The notes below the pieces were generated by a model, which saw nothing but the letters and a program-made list of their open reading frames with translations, was not told the DNA's origin and ran no database searches. 64,000 nt of DNA from Pseudomonas sp. PH1b (GTDB taxonomy: Bacteria > Pseudomonadota > Gammaproteobacteria > Pseudomonadales > Pseudomonadaceae). The DNA is taken from NCBI RefSeq assembly GCF_000633395.1, contig NZ_AYMU01000015.1, positions 1 through 64,000 of the forward strand, read 5' to 3'. How positions within the stretch are numbered: the stretch's first letter is position 1; each line of letters starts with the position of its first letter. The position numbers were made by a program, and so were the translations under genes. This document shows, in pieces, positions 16,997 through 25,577 of the stretch.

Positions 16997-19936
16997 ATGA
17001 GCCTGCCCGCGCTTGCCCCAGTCCCCGCGATTCTCCTGCCACTGGTCAGCCGTGGCGAGCAGTCGTTTCGCAGCGCCGTCGAGGCCCTCGAGGGTGACCC
17101 CGGCGTAGCGGACTGGAGCGTCGAGCGCTGGGCCGAGTTTGCCCGGGTGGCGGCCGCCAGCGACTTTTTCATTGAACAGACGCTGCGTGACCCTTTGATG
17201 TTGCTGGAGCTGGTACGTTCCGGAGAGTTGGATCGCCGTTTCGCCCCTGGTGAGCTGTGCGGGCAGATTGCCGCCGCGGTGCAGGCCGCCGAGACCGAAG
17301 ATCAACTGGGGCGCGTGCTGCGCCGCCAGCGTACCCGGCAGCAGGTGCGGATCATCTGGCGCGACCTGACCCGCCAGGCGGACCTGGTGCAGACCTGCCG
17401 CGACCTTTCCGACCTGGCCGATGCCTGTATCGATCAGGCCTATCAATGGCTGTACCTGCGTCACAGCCAGCAGTTCGGCATTCCCACCGGTGGCCGCAGC
17501 GGCGAGCCGCAGCAGATGGTCATCCTCGGCATGGGCAAGTTGGGGGCGGTGGAGCTCAACCTGTCTTCGGACATCGACCTGATCTTCGCCTACCCCGAGG
17601 GCGGCGAGACCGTGGGGGTCAAGCGGCCCCTGGATAACCAGGAGTTCTTCATCCGCCTGGGGCAGCGTCTGATCAAGGCCCTGGATCCGATGACCGTCGA
17701 TGGCTTTGTGTTTCGTGTCGACATGCGCCTGCGGCCCTATGGTTCCGCCGGCGCCCTGGTGCTGAGCTTCAATGCCCTGGAACAGTACTACCAGGATCAG
17801 GGTCGCGACTGGGAACGCTACGCGATGATCAAGGCGCGGGTGGTGGCCGGGGACCAGGTCGCCGGGGCGCAGTTGCTGGATATGCTGCGGCCCTTCGTCT
17901 ATCGGCGCTACCTGGACTTCTCCGCGATCGAGGCGCTGCGCACCATGAAGCAGCTGATCCAGCAGGAAGTCCGGCGCAAGGGCATGGCCGACAACATCAA
18001 GCTGGGCTCGGGAGGCATTCGCGAAGTCGAGTTCATCGCCCAGGCTTTCCAGCTGATCCATGGCGGCCGTGATCTGAGCCTGCAGCAGCGTCCTCTATTA
18101 AAGGTGCTTGGCACCCTGGAGGGGCAGGGTTACTTGCCGGCGGCGGTGATTGATGAATTGAGGGACGGCTACGAGTTCCTGCGTTACACCGAGCATGCGA
18201 TCCAGGCGATTGCCGATCGCCAGACCCAAATGCTTCCGGACAACCCCCAGGATCAGGCGCGGATCGCCTTCATGCTGGGCTTTGCCGACTGGAACGCCTT
18301 CCATGAACAACTGATGTACTGGCGCGGCCGGGTGGAGTGGCACTTCCGCCAGGTCATTGCCGACCCGGATGAGGACGAAGGCGCGGAAAGCGAGGTGGTG
18401 GTGGGCGGCGAATGGCTGCCGCTGTGGGAGGAGGCCCAGGACGAAGAGGCGGCCTGTCGCCAACTGCAGGAGGGTGGTTTCATCGACGCGCCCAAAGCCC
18501 TACGGGCCCTCGCCGGACTGCGCGGCAGCCCGCAATTGCGGGCGATGCAGCGCTTGGGACGTGAGCGCCTGGACGCCTTCATTCCGCGTTTGCTGGCCCA
18601 GGCGGTGGAACATGCCAATCCGGACCTGGTGCTGGAGCGGGTTCTGCCGCTGGTGGAAGCCGTGGCGCGGCGCTCGGCTTACCTGGTGCTGCTGACGGAA
18701 AACCCTGGTGCCCTGCGGCGCTTGCTGACCCTGTGCGCCGCCAGCCCATGGATCGCCGAGCAGATCACCCGCTTTCCCTTGCTGCTGGACGAGTTGCTCA
18801 ACGAGGGGCGTTTGTTCAAGCCGCCGCAGGCCCCGGAGCTGGCGGCCGAGTTGCGCGAGCGCCTGACGCGCATTCCCGAGGATGACCTGGAACAGCAGAT
18901 GGAGGCTCTGCGCCACTTCAAGCTGGCCCACCGCTTGCGGGTGGCCGCCTCGGAGATTGCCGGCAGCCTGCCGTTGATGAAGGTCAGCGACTACCTGACC
19001 TGGCTCGCCGAGGCGATCCTGGAGCAGGTACTGGCCCTGGCCTGGCGCCAGACGGTGGCCAAGTACGGCGCGCCTCTGCGTACCGATGGCACCCTGTGTG
19101 ACCCGGGGTTCATCATTGTCGGCTACGGCAAGGTGGGGGGAATCGAGCTCGGACACGGTTCCGACCTGGACCTGGTGTTCATCCACGATGGTGATCCCCA
19201 GGCGGAAACCGACGGCCCCAAACCCATCGACGGTGCGCAGTTCTTCACTCGGCTCGGGCAGCGCATCATCCATCTGCTGACCACCCAGACCAACTCCGGC
19301 CAGCTGTACGAAGTGGACATGCGCCTGCGGCCGTCCGGTGCCTCGGGCCTGTTGGTGAGTTCCCTGGGGGCCTTTGCTCGCTACCAAGAGAACGAAGCCT
19401 GGACCTGGGAACACCAGGCGCTGGTGCGGGCCCGGGTGCTGGTGGGCAGCCAGGATGTGGGCCAGGCCTTTGAAAAGGTCCGGGCTGCGGTGCTGGGGAA
19501 AAGCCGCGACCTGCCCAAGCTGCGCCAGGAAGTCAGCGAGATGCGGGCCAAGATGCGTGACAACCTGGGCAGCCGCCTGACCGCCGCCGGAACCGCGGCC
19601 AATGCCTTCGAGGCCACGGCGCCGTTCGACCTCAAGCAGGACGCCGGAGGTATCGTCGATATCGAATTTATGGTGCAATACGCGGCCCTGGCGTGGTCCG
19701 AAGAGCACCCGTCATTGCTGCGCTACACCGATAACATCCGCATCCTGGAAGGTCTGGAGCACGTCGGGCTGATGCCGGCGAGCGATGCCAGCCTGCTGCG
19801 CGAGGTCTACAAGGCCTACCGCTCCGCGGCTCACCGACAGGCGTTGCAGAATGAGGCCGGAATCATTGCCGGTGATCAATTTGTGACCGAACGACGGGAA
19901 GTGTTACGGATTTGGCGTGAGCTGGGGCTAAGCTAA
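16997..19936 (+). CDS. glnE: Bifunctional glutamine synthetase adenylyltransferase/deadenylase GlnE
   Basis: This 979-residue protein adds or removes AMP on glutamine synthetase in response to nitrogen status through PII. The two nucleotidyltransferase domains expected of GlnE are both intact. The N-terminal deadenylase has SSDIDLIF near residue 190 and the C-terminal adenylyltransferase has GSDLDLVF near residue 720. Each is followed by a conserved MRLRP motif. The length matches the Pseudomonas family. It is transcribed away from aceE. In PAO1, from memory, ilvE lies next to glnE before waaF; here waaF follows directly. Confidence 0.97.
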   Translation: MSLPALAPVPAILLPLVSRGEQSFRSAVEALEGDPGVADWSVERWAEFARVAAASDFFIEQTLRDPLMLLELVRSGELDRRFAPGELCGQIAAAVQAAETEDQLGRVLRRQRTRQQVRIIWRDLTRQADLVQTCRDLSDLADACIDQAYQWLYLRHSQQFGIPTGGRSGEPQQMVILGMGKLGAVELNLSSDIDLIFAYPEGGETVGVKRPLDNQEFFIRLGQRLIKALDPMTVDGFVFRVDMRLRPYGSAGALVLSFNALEQYYQDQGRDWERYAMIKARVVAGDQVAGAQLLDMLRPFVYRRYLDFSAIEALRTMKQLIQQEVRRKGMADNIKLGSGGIREVEFIAQAFQLIHGGRDLSLQQRPLLKVLGTLEGQGYLPAAVIDELRDGYEFLRYTEHAIQAIADRQTQMLPDNPQDQARIAFMLGFADWNAFHEQLMYWRGRVEWHFRQVIADPDEDEGAESEVVVGGEWLPLWEEAQDEEAACRQLQEGGFIDAPKALRALAGLRGSPQLRAMQRLGRERLDAFIPRLLAQAVEHANPDLVLERVLPLVEAVARRSAYLVLLTENPGALRRLLTLCAASPWIAEQITRFPLLLDELLNEGRLFKPPQAPELAAELRERLTRIPEDDLEQQMEALRHFKLAHRLRVAASEIAGSLPLMKVSDYLTWLAEAILEQVLALAWRQTVAKYGAPLRTDGTLCDPGFIIVGYGKVGGIELGHGSDLDLVFIHDGDPQAETDGPKPIDGAQFFTRLGQRIIHLLTTQTNSGQLYEVDMRLRPSGASGLLVSSLGAFARYQENEAWTWEHQALVRARVLVGSQDVGQAFEKVRAAVLGKSRDLPKLRQEVSEMRAKMRDNLGSRLTAAGTAANAFEATAPFDLKQDAGGIVDIEFMVQYAALAWSEEHPSLLRYTDNIRILEGLEHVGLMPASDASLLREVYKAYRSAAHRQALQNEAGIIAGDQFVTERREVLRIWRELGLS

Positions 19937-20029
19937 TCGGCATAATGCGGCCGCAAATGTATTCGGCGAGCCGCGAAGCTCGCCCCAACCGAACCGACGG
20001 TGAAGGCCGCGGTGCTGGATTCTCGAGGC

Positions 20030-20049
20030 GGGGAGGCGTATGCCTCCCC
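20030..20049 (+). other. Hairpin between glnE and waaF
   Basis: GGGGAGGC pairs perfectly with GCCTCCCC around GTAT, ending 20 bp before the waaF start codon. It lacks a T run. It could be a weak glnE terminator or a 5' leader structure of the waa operon. Confidence 0.4.
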
Positions 20050-20069
20050 GGTTCGTTTATGGAAACCAC

Positions 20070-21104
20070 ATGAATATTCTGATCGTTGGGCCCAGTTGGG
20101 TCGGTGACATGGTGATGGCGCAGACACTCTTCGAGTGCCTGAAACAGCGCCATCCGCAATGCGAGATCGACGTGCTGGCCCCCGAGTGGAGCCGGCCGAT
20201 CCTTGAGCGCATGCCCCAGGTACGCCAGGCCTTGAGTTTTCCCCTCGGTCACGGCGCCCTGGAACTGGCGACCCGTCGGCGCATCGGCAAATCCCTGGTC
20301 GGTCAGTACGATCAGGCGATCCTGCTGCCCAACTCGCTGAAGTCGGCGCTGGTGCCGTTTTTTGCCGGCATTGCCAAGCGCACCGGCTGGCGCGGCGAGT
20401 TCCGCTACGGCCTGCTCAACGACGTGCGCAAGCTGGACAAAGAACGCTATCCACTGATGATCGAGCGTTTCATGGCCCTGGCCTATGAGCCGGGCGCCGA
20501 GCTGCCCCAGCCTTACCCTCGCCCGAGCCTGCAGATCGATCCGCAAAGCCGTGATGCGGCCCTGGCCAAATTCGGCCTGAGCCTGGACCGGCCGGTGCTG
20601 GCGCTGTGCCCGGGAGCCGAGTTCGGTGAAGCCAAGCGCTGGCCGTCCGAGCACTACGCCCAGGTTGCCGAAGCGAAGATCCGTGAAGGCTGGCAAGTCT
20701 GGCTGTTTGGTTCGAAGAACGATCATGGCGTCGGCGAAGAGATTCGCGGGCGGCTGATCCCCGGGTTGCGCGAGGAGTCGAGCAACCTCAGTGGCGAGAC
20801 ATCCCTGGCCGAGGCCATCGACCTGCTGTCCTGCGCCGATTCGGTGGTGTCCAACGATTCCGGGCTGATGCACGTGGCCGCGGCGCTGAATCGCCCGCTG
20901 GTGGCGGTGTACGGCTCCACCTCGCCGGGCTTCACTCCGCCCCTGGCTGACCAGGTCGAAGTGGTGCGCCTGGGGATCGAGTGCAGCCCGTGTTTCGACC
21001 GTACCTGTCGCTTCGGTCACTACAACTGCCTGCGCCAGCTCCTGCCACAGCCGGTGAACGAAGCCCTGCAACGGTTGCAGGGCTCTGTGGTCGAGGTTCA
21101 ATAA
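20070..21104 (+). CDS. waaF: ADP-heptose:LPS heptosyltransferase II WaaF
   Basis: This 344-residue GT9 glycosyltransferase adds the second L-glycero-D-manno-heptose to the inner LPS core at the cytoplasmic face of the inner membrane. The N-terminus ILIVGPSWVGDMVMAQ is the WaaF signature. GEAKRWPSEHYAQVA and the C-terminal VSNDSGLMHVAAAL nucleotide-sugar site are present. ATG 20070 is used because it begins the conserved sequence; the frame is open further upstream. It opens the tightly packed waaF-waaC-waaG-waaP run. Confidence 0.96.
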   Translation: MNILIVGPSWVGDMVMAQTLFECLKQRHPQCEIDVLAPEWSRPILERMPQVRQALSFPLGHGALELATRRRIGKSLVGQYDQAILLPNSLKSALVPFFAGIAKRTGWRGEFRYGLLNDVRKLDKERYPLMIERFMALAYEPGAELPQPYPRPSLQIDPQSRDAALAKFGLSLDRPVLALCPGAEFGEAKRWPSEHYAQVAEAKIREGWQVWLFGSKNDHGVGEEIRGRLIPGLREESSNLSGETSLAEAIDLLSCADSVVSNDSGLMHVAAALNRPLVAVYGSTSPGFTPPLADQVEVVRLGIECSPCFDRTCRFGHYNCLRQLLPQPVNEALQRLQGSVVEVQ

Positions 21105-21105
21105 G

Positions 21106-22167
21106 TTGCGGGTACTGTTGATCAAGACCTCTTCCCTGGGGGATGTGATTCACGCGCTGCCAGCGCTGACCGACGCCGCGCGAGCGATTCCGGGGATCAA
21201 GTTCGACTGGGTGGTGGAAGAAGGCTTTGCCGAGATTCCCAGCTGGCACCCGGCAGTGGGCAAGGTGATTCCAGTGGCGATCCGCCGCTGGCGCAAGAAC
21301 ATCTGGCAGACCATCAAGAGCGGTGAATGGCGGCGTTTCAAGCAGAGCGTGCGTTCGACCAAATACGATCTGGTGATTGACGCCCAGGGCCTGCTGAAGA
21401 GTGCCTGGCTGACCCGTTATGTCCGTGCCCCGGTGGCGGGCCTGGACAAGGACTCGGCGCGCGAGCCCCTGGCTTCGCGCTTCTATTCCCGGCGCCTGGC
21501 AGTGGCCCGTGGGCAGCACGCTGTGGAGCGGGTACGCCAGCTGTTTGCCGTGGCCTTGGGCTACGACCTGCCCCAGGGCCTGGGCGATTACGGGCTGAAT
21601 GTCGACAAGCTGGTGGAACTGCCGCGCAAGAATCCCTTTGTGCTGTTCTTGCACGGCACCACCTGGGACACCAAGCACTGGCCTGAAGCCTATTGGCGCG
21701 AGTTGACCGAGCGCATGGGCATGCTCGGGGTCGAGGTCAAGCTGCCCTGGGGCAATCCTGCGGAAAAGGCCCGTGCCGAGCGCATCGCCAGCGGCCTGAA
21801 AAACGCCACGGTCCTGCCCAGGCTGAACCTGGCCGGGGTCGCCCGGGTACTGGCCGATGCCCAGGCCTGTGTGGCCGTGGACACCGGGCTTGGGCACCTT
21901 GCCGCGGCCCTGGATGTGCCGACCATCTCACTGTTTGGGCCGACCAATCCGGGGCTGACCGGTGCCTACGGCAAGGTGCAGATCCACCTGGGGAGCAACT
22001 TCCCCTGTGCGCCCTGCCTGCAGAAGAAGTGCACCTACCAGCCCACCGCTGTGGACCAGCAGCGTCATGACCTCAAGCGTGAGTGGCCGCTGTGCTTCAC
22101 GCGCTTGAACCCCGAGCGTGTCGCCAGCCGACTGAGCGCCTTGTTACTGGCTGAGGAGCCGCGCTGA
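21106..22167 (+). CDS. waaC: ADP-heptose:LPS heptosyltransferase I WaaC
   Basis: This 353-residue GT9 enzyme adds the first heptose to Kdo. The N-terminus RVLLIKTSSLGDVIHALPAL and the C-terminal VDTGLGHLAAALDVPTISLFG segment identify it. The start is a TTG one base after the waaF stop; no nearby ATG fits the conserved N-terminus, so translation is probably coupled to waaF. Confidence 0.95.
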   Translation: MRVLLIKTSSLGDVIHALPALTDAARAIPGIKFDWVVEEGFAEIPSWHPAVGKVIPVAIRRWRKNIWQTIKSGEWRRFKQSVRSTKYDLVIDAQGLLKSAWLTRYVRAPVAGLDKDSAREPLASRFYSRRLAVARGQHAVERVRQLFAVALGYDLPQGLGDYGLNVDKLVELPRKNPFVLFLHGTTWDTKHWPEAYWRELTERMGMLGVEVKLPWGNPAEKARAERIASGLKNATVLPRLNLAGVARVLADAQACVAVDTGLGHLAAALDVPTISLFGPTNPGLTGAYGKVQIHLGSNFPCAPCLQKKCTYQPTAVDQQRHDLKREWPLCFTRLNPERVASRLSALLLAEEPR

Positions 22168-23291
22168 TGCAATTGGCTTTTGTCCTTTATAAGTATTTCC
22201 CCTTCGGTGGCCTGCAGCGTGACTTCATGCGCATTGCCCTGGAGTGCCAGAGCCGCGGCCATCAGATCCGTGTCTACACCCTGATCTGGGAGGGCGATGT
22301 CCCTCCGGGTTTCGAAGTGCTGGTGGCGCCGGTCAAGGCGCTGTTCAACCATCGCCGCAATGAAAAGCTCAGCGCCTGGATGGAGGCCGACCTGGCCAAG
22401 CGTCCGGTGGACCGGCTGGTGGGCTTCAACAAGATGCCGGGGCTGGACGTGTACTACGCCGCCGATGGCTGTTTCGAGGACAAGGCGCAGAACCTGCGGC
22501 ACTCGCTGTACCGTCGCTGGGGCCGCTACCGGCACTTTGCCGAGTACGAGCGGGCGGTGTTCGCCAAGGACGCCAAGACCGAGATCCTGATGATCTCCGA
22601 GGTCCAGCAGCCACTGTTCATCAAGCATTACGACACCCCGCTGGAACGCTTCCACCTGCTGCCGCCGGGGATCGCCCAGGACCGTCGGGCACCGGCCAAC
22701 GCCGCCGAGATCCGGGCGGATTTCCGCCGTGAGTTCAAGCTCAAGGATGATGACCTGTTGCTGGTGCAGATCGGTTCCGGGTTCAAGACCAAGGGCGTGG
22801 ATCGCAGCCTCAAGGCCCTGGCGGCACTGCCGTCAGCGTTGAAGAAGCGCACCCGGCTATTTGTAATCGGCCAGGACGACCCCAAGGTATTCCAGGTACA
22901 GAGCGCTGCGCTGGGCCTGAGCGACCAGGTGCAGTTCATGAAGGGCCGCAGTGATATTCCGCGGTTCCTGCTGGGGGCCGACCTGCTGATTCACCCGGCC
23001 TACAACGAAAACACCGGCACCGTATTGCTGGAGGCCCTGGTGGCCGGGCTGCCGGTGCTGGTCAGCGCGGTCTGCGGTTATGCCCATTACATTGCCGAGG
23101 CGCAGAGCGGCCTGGTCCTGGATGAGCCGCTGGAACAGTCGCAGCTCAATCAATACCTCACCACCATGTTGACCGACGACGCTGCACGCGCGACCTGGAG
23201 CCGTAATGGCCTGGCGTTCGCCGAGACGGCCGACCTCTATAGCATGCCGCAGCACGCTGCGGATGTGATTCTGGCGGAGCAACACCGATGA
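22167..23291 (+). CDS. waaG: LPS core glucosyltransferase WaaG-type (GT4)
   Basis: This 374-residue GT-B glycosyltransferase adds the first outer-core hexose (in Pseudomonas probably GalN) to heptose II. The N-terminus AFVLYKYFPFGGLQRDFMRIA is typical of WaaG, and the GT4 donor site lies in HPAYNENTGTVLLEALVAGLP. Its ATG overlaps the waaC stop by one base (TGATG), so it is translationally coupled. Confidence 0.95.
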   Translation: MQLAFVLYKYFPFGGLQRDFMRIALECQSRGHQIRVYTLIWEGDVPPGFEVLVAPVKALFNHRRNEKLSAWMEADLAKRPVDRLVGFNKMPGLDVYYAADGCFEDKAQNLRHSLYRRWGRYRHFAEYERAVFAKDAKTEILMISEVQQPLFIKHYDTPLERFHLLPPGIAQDRRAPANAAEIRADFRREFKLKDDDLLLVQIGSGFKTKGVDRSLKALAALPSALKKRTRLFVIGQDDPKVFQVQSAALGLSDQVQFMKGRSDIPRFLLGADLLIHPAYNENTGTVLLEALVAGLPVLVSAVCGYAHYIAEAQSGLVLDEPLEQSQLNQYLTTMLTDDAARATWSRNGLAFAETADLYSMPQHAADVILAEQHR

Positions 23292-24094
23292 AGTTGATGC
23301 TTGCCGAACCCTTCAAGACCCTCTGGGCCGGACGCGATGCGTTCGCCGAAGTCGAGGGGCTCAAGGGCCAGGTCTACCGCGAGCTGGAAGCGCGCCGTAC
23401 CTTGCGTACGGAAGTCGACGGCCGCGGTTATTTTGTCAAGATCCACCGCGGTATCGGCTGGGGCGAGATCGTCAAGAACCTGATCACCGCCAAACTGCCG
23501 GTGCTCGGCGCCGGCCAGGAGTGGCAGGCCCTCGAGCGCCTGCATCAAGTCGGTGTGCCGACCATGACTGCAGTGGCCTACGGCGAGCGCGGCGCCAATC
23601 CGGCAGACCAGCACTCGTTCATCGTCACCGAGGAGCTGGCTCCTACCGTCAGCCTTGAAGACTTCAGCATCGACTGGGTCAAGCAACCGCCGCTGCCTGC
23701 GCTCAAGCGAGCGCTGATTGCCGAAGTGGCCCGCATGACCGGGATGATGCACCGCGCCGGGGTCAACCATCGCGACTGCTACATCTGCCACTTCCTGCTG
23801 CACACCGACCGGCCGATCACCCCTGCGGGGCTCAAGCTCTCGGTGATCGACCTGCATCGGGCCCAGACCCGGCCGAAGATCACCCAGCGCTGGCGCAACA
23901 AGGATCTGGCCGCGCTGTATTTCTCGGCCCTGGACATAGGCCTGACGCGTCGCGACAAGCTGCGTTTTCTCAAGGGCTACTTCCAGCAACCGTTGCGCCA
24001 GATCCTGGCCGAAGAGGCTGCGCTGCTGTCCTGGCTGGAAGGCAAGGCGGAAAAGCTCTACGCACGTAAACAACGGTACGGAGACGCGCTCTGA
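23288..24094 (+). CDS. waaP: LPS core heptose(I) kinase WaaP
   Basis: This 268-residue kinase phosphorylates heptose I of the inner core, a step essential for outer-membrane integrity in P. aeruginosa. The ATP-lysine lies in YFVKIH (Lys51). The catalytic loop NHRDCYICHFLL places Asp163, the position reported as catalytic in P. aeruginosa WaaP. SVIDLHRAQ is the metal-binding motif. It overlaps waaG by 4 bp (ATGA). Confidence 0.96.
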   Translation: MKLMLAEPFKTLWAGRDAFAEVEGLKGQVYRELEARRTLRTEVDGRGYFVKIHRGIGWGEIVKNLITAKLPVLGAGQEWQALERLHQVGVPTMTAVAYGERGANPADQHSFIVTEELAPTVSLEDFSIDWVKQPPLPALKRALIAEVARMTGMMHRAGVNHRDCYICHFLLHTDRPITPAGLKLSVIDLHRAQTRPKITQRWRNKDLAALYFSALDIGLTRRDKLRFLKGYFQQPLRQILAEEAALLSWLEGKAEKLYARKQRYGDAL

Positions 24095-24828
24095 TGGCGA
24101 GCTGGAACCTGGATCCTGCTTATCAGGCATTGGCGCACGATTTTGGCAGTCTGCAAGCGGTGTTTGAACTTGAGGGCGAGCGCCTGACCCGTGATCCGTT
24201 GTCCGAGGTGGTTCGCGTCGAGCGTGATGGGGTCAACTACTACGTCAAGCGCTACACCGGCGCCGGCAAGAACCTGCGGCGCTACCTGGGCAAGCCTCGG
24301 GTCAAGTTCGAGTGGCAGAACCTCAAGCGCTTCGCCAAATGGGGCATCCCCACCGCCGATGTGGTGGCCTGGGGCCTGGAGCGGCGTGGCCTGGCCTACT
24401 CCCGTGGGGCGATGATTACCCGCGAACTGCCGCGCACCGAAGACTTGTCGGTGCTGGCCGAGCGCGACGATCCGAAGCTCAAGGACCGGCGCTGGGTCGA
24501 TGGGGTCAGCCGGCAGTTGGCCAGCTACACCCGCATCATGCACGACCATCGTTTTACCCATAACGATTTGAAGTGGCGCAACCTGCTGGTCGACGATCAG
24601 GACCGGCTGTACCTGATTGACTGCCCGAACGGTGATTTCTGGCGTGGATTCTGGCTCAAATACCGGATCACCAAGGACCTGGCCTGCCTGGACAAGGTGG
24701 CCAAGTATCATCTGTCGGCGACTCAGCGCCTGCGCTTCTATCTGCAATACCGCCAGCGTGACCGTCTGAGCGCTGCCGACAAGGAGCGTATTCGTCACGT
24801 GGTGAGATTTTTCGAGGGGCGCGAATGA
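24094..24828 (+). CDS. LPS kinase-like protein (InaA/WaaP superfamily; PA5008-like)
   Basis: This 244-residue cytoplasmic kinase-like protein corresponds by order to PAO1 PA5008. The ATP-lysine is in YYVKRY (Lys52), the catalytic loop is THNDLKWRNLLV with Asp158 and Asn163, and LIDCPNG carries the metal-binding Asp176. All expected residues are present, so it is probably active, perhaps on heptose II of the core. It overlaps waaP by one base. Confidence 0.85.
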   Translation: MASWNLDPAYQALAHDFGSLQAVFELEGERLTRDPLSEVVRVERDGVNYYVKRYTGAGKNLRRYLGKPRVKFEWQNLKRFAKWGIPTADVVAWGLERRGLAYSRGAMITRELPRTEDLSVLAERDDPKLKDRRWVDGVSRQLASYTRIMHDHRFTHNDLKWRNLLVDDQDRLYLIDCPNGDFWRGFWLKYRITKDLACLDKVAKYHLSATQRLRFYLQYRQRDRLSAADKERIRHVVRFFEGRE

Positions 24829-25577
24829 CTGATTTCCTGGCGTCCGAGGAACGAGCGCTGCTGGAGCGCCACGGCCTTGGCACTTTTGACCAGTTGTGGG
24901 CGGCGAAGCTGCATGCGGTGGACGAACCCAATACCAGCCGCGGTGGCTACAGCACGGTCTTTCGCCTGGATCTGGAAGGGCAGGGGTTCTATCTCAAGCG
25001 CCAGAGCAACTACCTGACCCGGACCCTGCACCGGCCTTTTGGCGAGCCGAGTTTCGCTCGCGAATTCCGCAATATCCGCCGCTATCAGCAGATGGGCATT
25101 CCGGCGTTGCAGGCGGTGTTCTTCGGGATGCGCAAGGTGGCCGGAGAGTCCCGGGCGATTCTTTTGACGCGAGCGCTGGATGGCTGGGACGATCTGGACG
25201 CTCTGTTGCTGCGCTGGGAACAGCTCGACGAGGCGCAGCGCCAGGCGGTGCTCAAGGCCTGCGGCCTGCTGGCCCGGCAACTGCACGGCCTGCGGCAGGT
25301 GCATGGCTGTTTCTATCCCAAGCATATTTTCCTGCAGGCCAGCGGCGAGGGTTATCTGGCGCAACTGATCGACCTGGAGAAAACCCGCCCTTTGCTGTTC
25401 GGCCAGCGTGATCGGGTCAAGGACCTTGAGCCTCTGTTGCGCCGGGCCTCGGTGTGGCGTCCCGATGAGGTGCGCAGCCTGCTGGCGGCCTATCTGGATC
25501 AGCCGCTGGACAGTTCACTGGTGGATGCCTGGGGTACGCGCCTCAGTGCACGGAGCAGCCACAAGGAGGCCCGCTGA
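24825..25577 (+). CDS. LPS kinase-like protein with altered catalytic loop (PA5007-like)
   Basis: This 250-residue InaA/WaaP-superfamily protein corresponds by order to PA5007. The ATP-lysine is FYLKRQ (Lys59) and the metal site is LIDLEKTR (Asp183). The catalytic loop reads HGCFYPKHIFL (from His160), so the usual Asp is Cys162. It may be a pseudokinase or use a different mechanism. It overlaps both neighbours by 4 bp and 1 bp. Confidence 0.85.
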   Translation: MTDFLASEERALLERHGLGTFDQLWAAKLHAVDEPNTSRGGYSTVFRLDLEGQGFYLKRQSNYLTRTLHRPFGEPSFAREFRNIRRYQQMGIPALQAVFFGMRKVAGESRAILLTRALDGWDDLDALLLRWEQLDEAQRQAVLKACGLLARQLHGLRQVHGCFYPKHIFLQASGEGYLAQLIDLEKTRPLLFGQRDRVKDLEPLLRRASVWRPDEVRSLLAAYLDQPLDSSLVDAWGTRLSARSSHKEAR

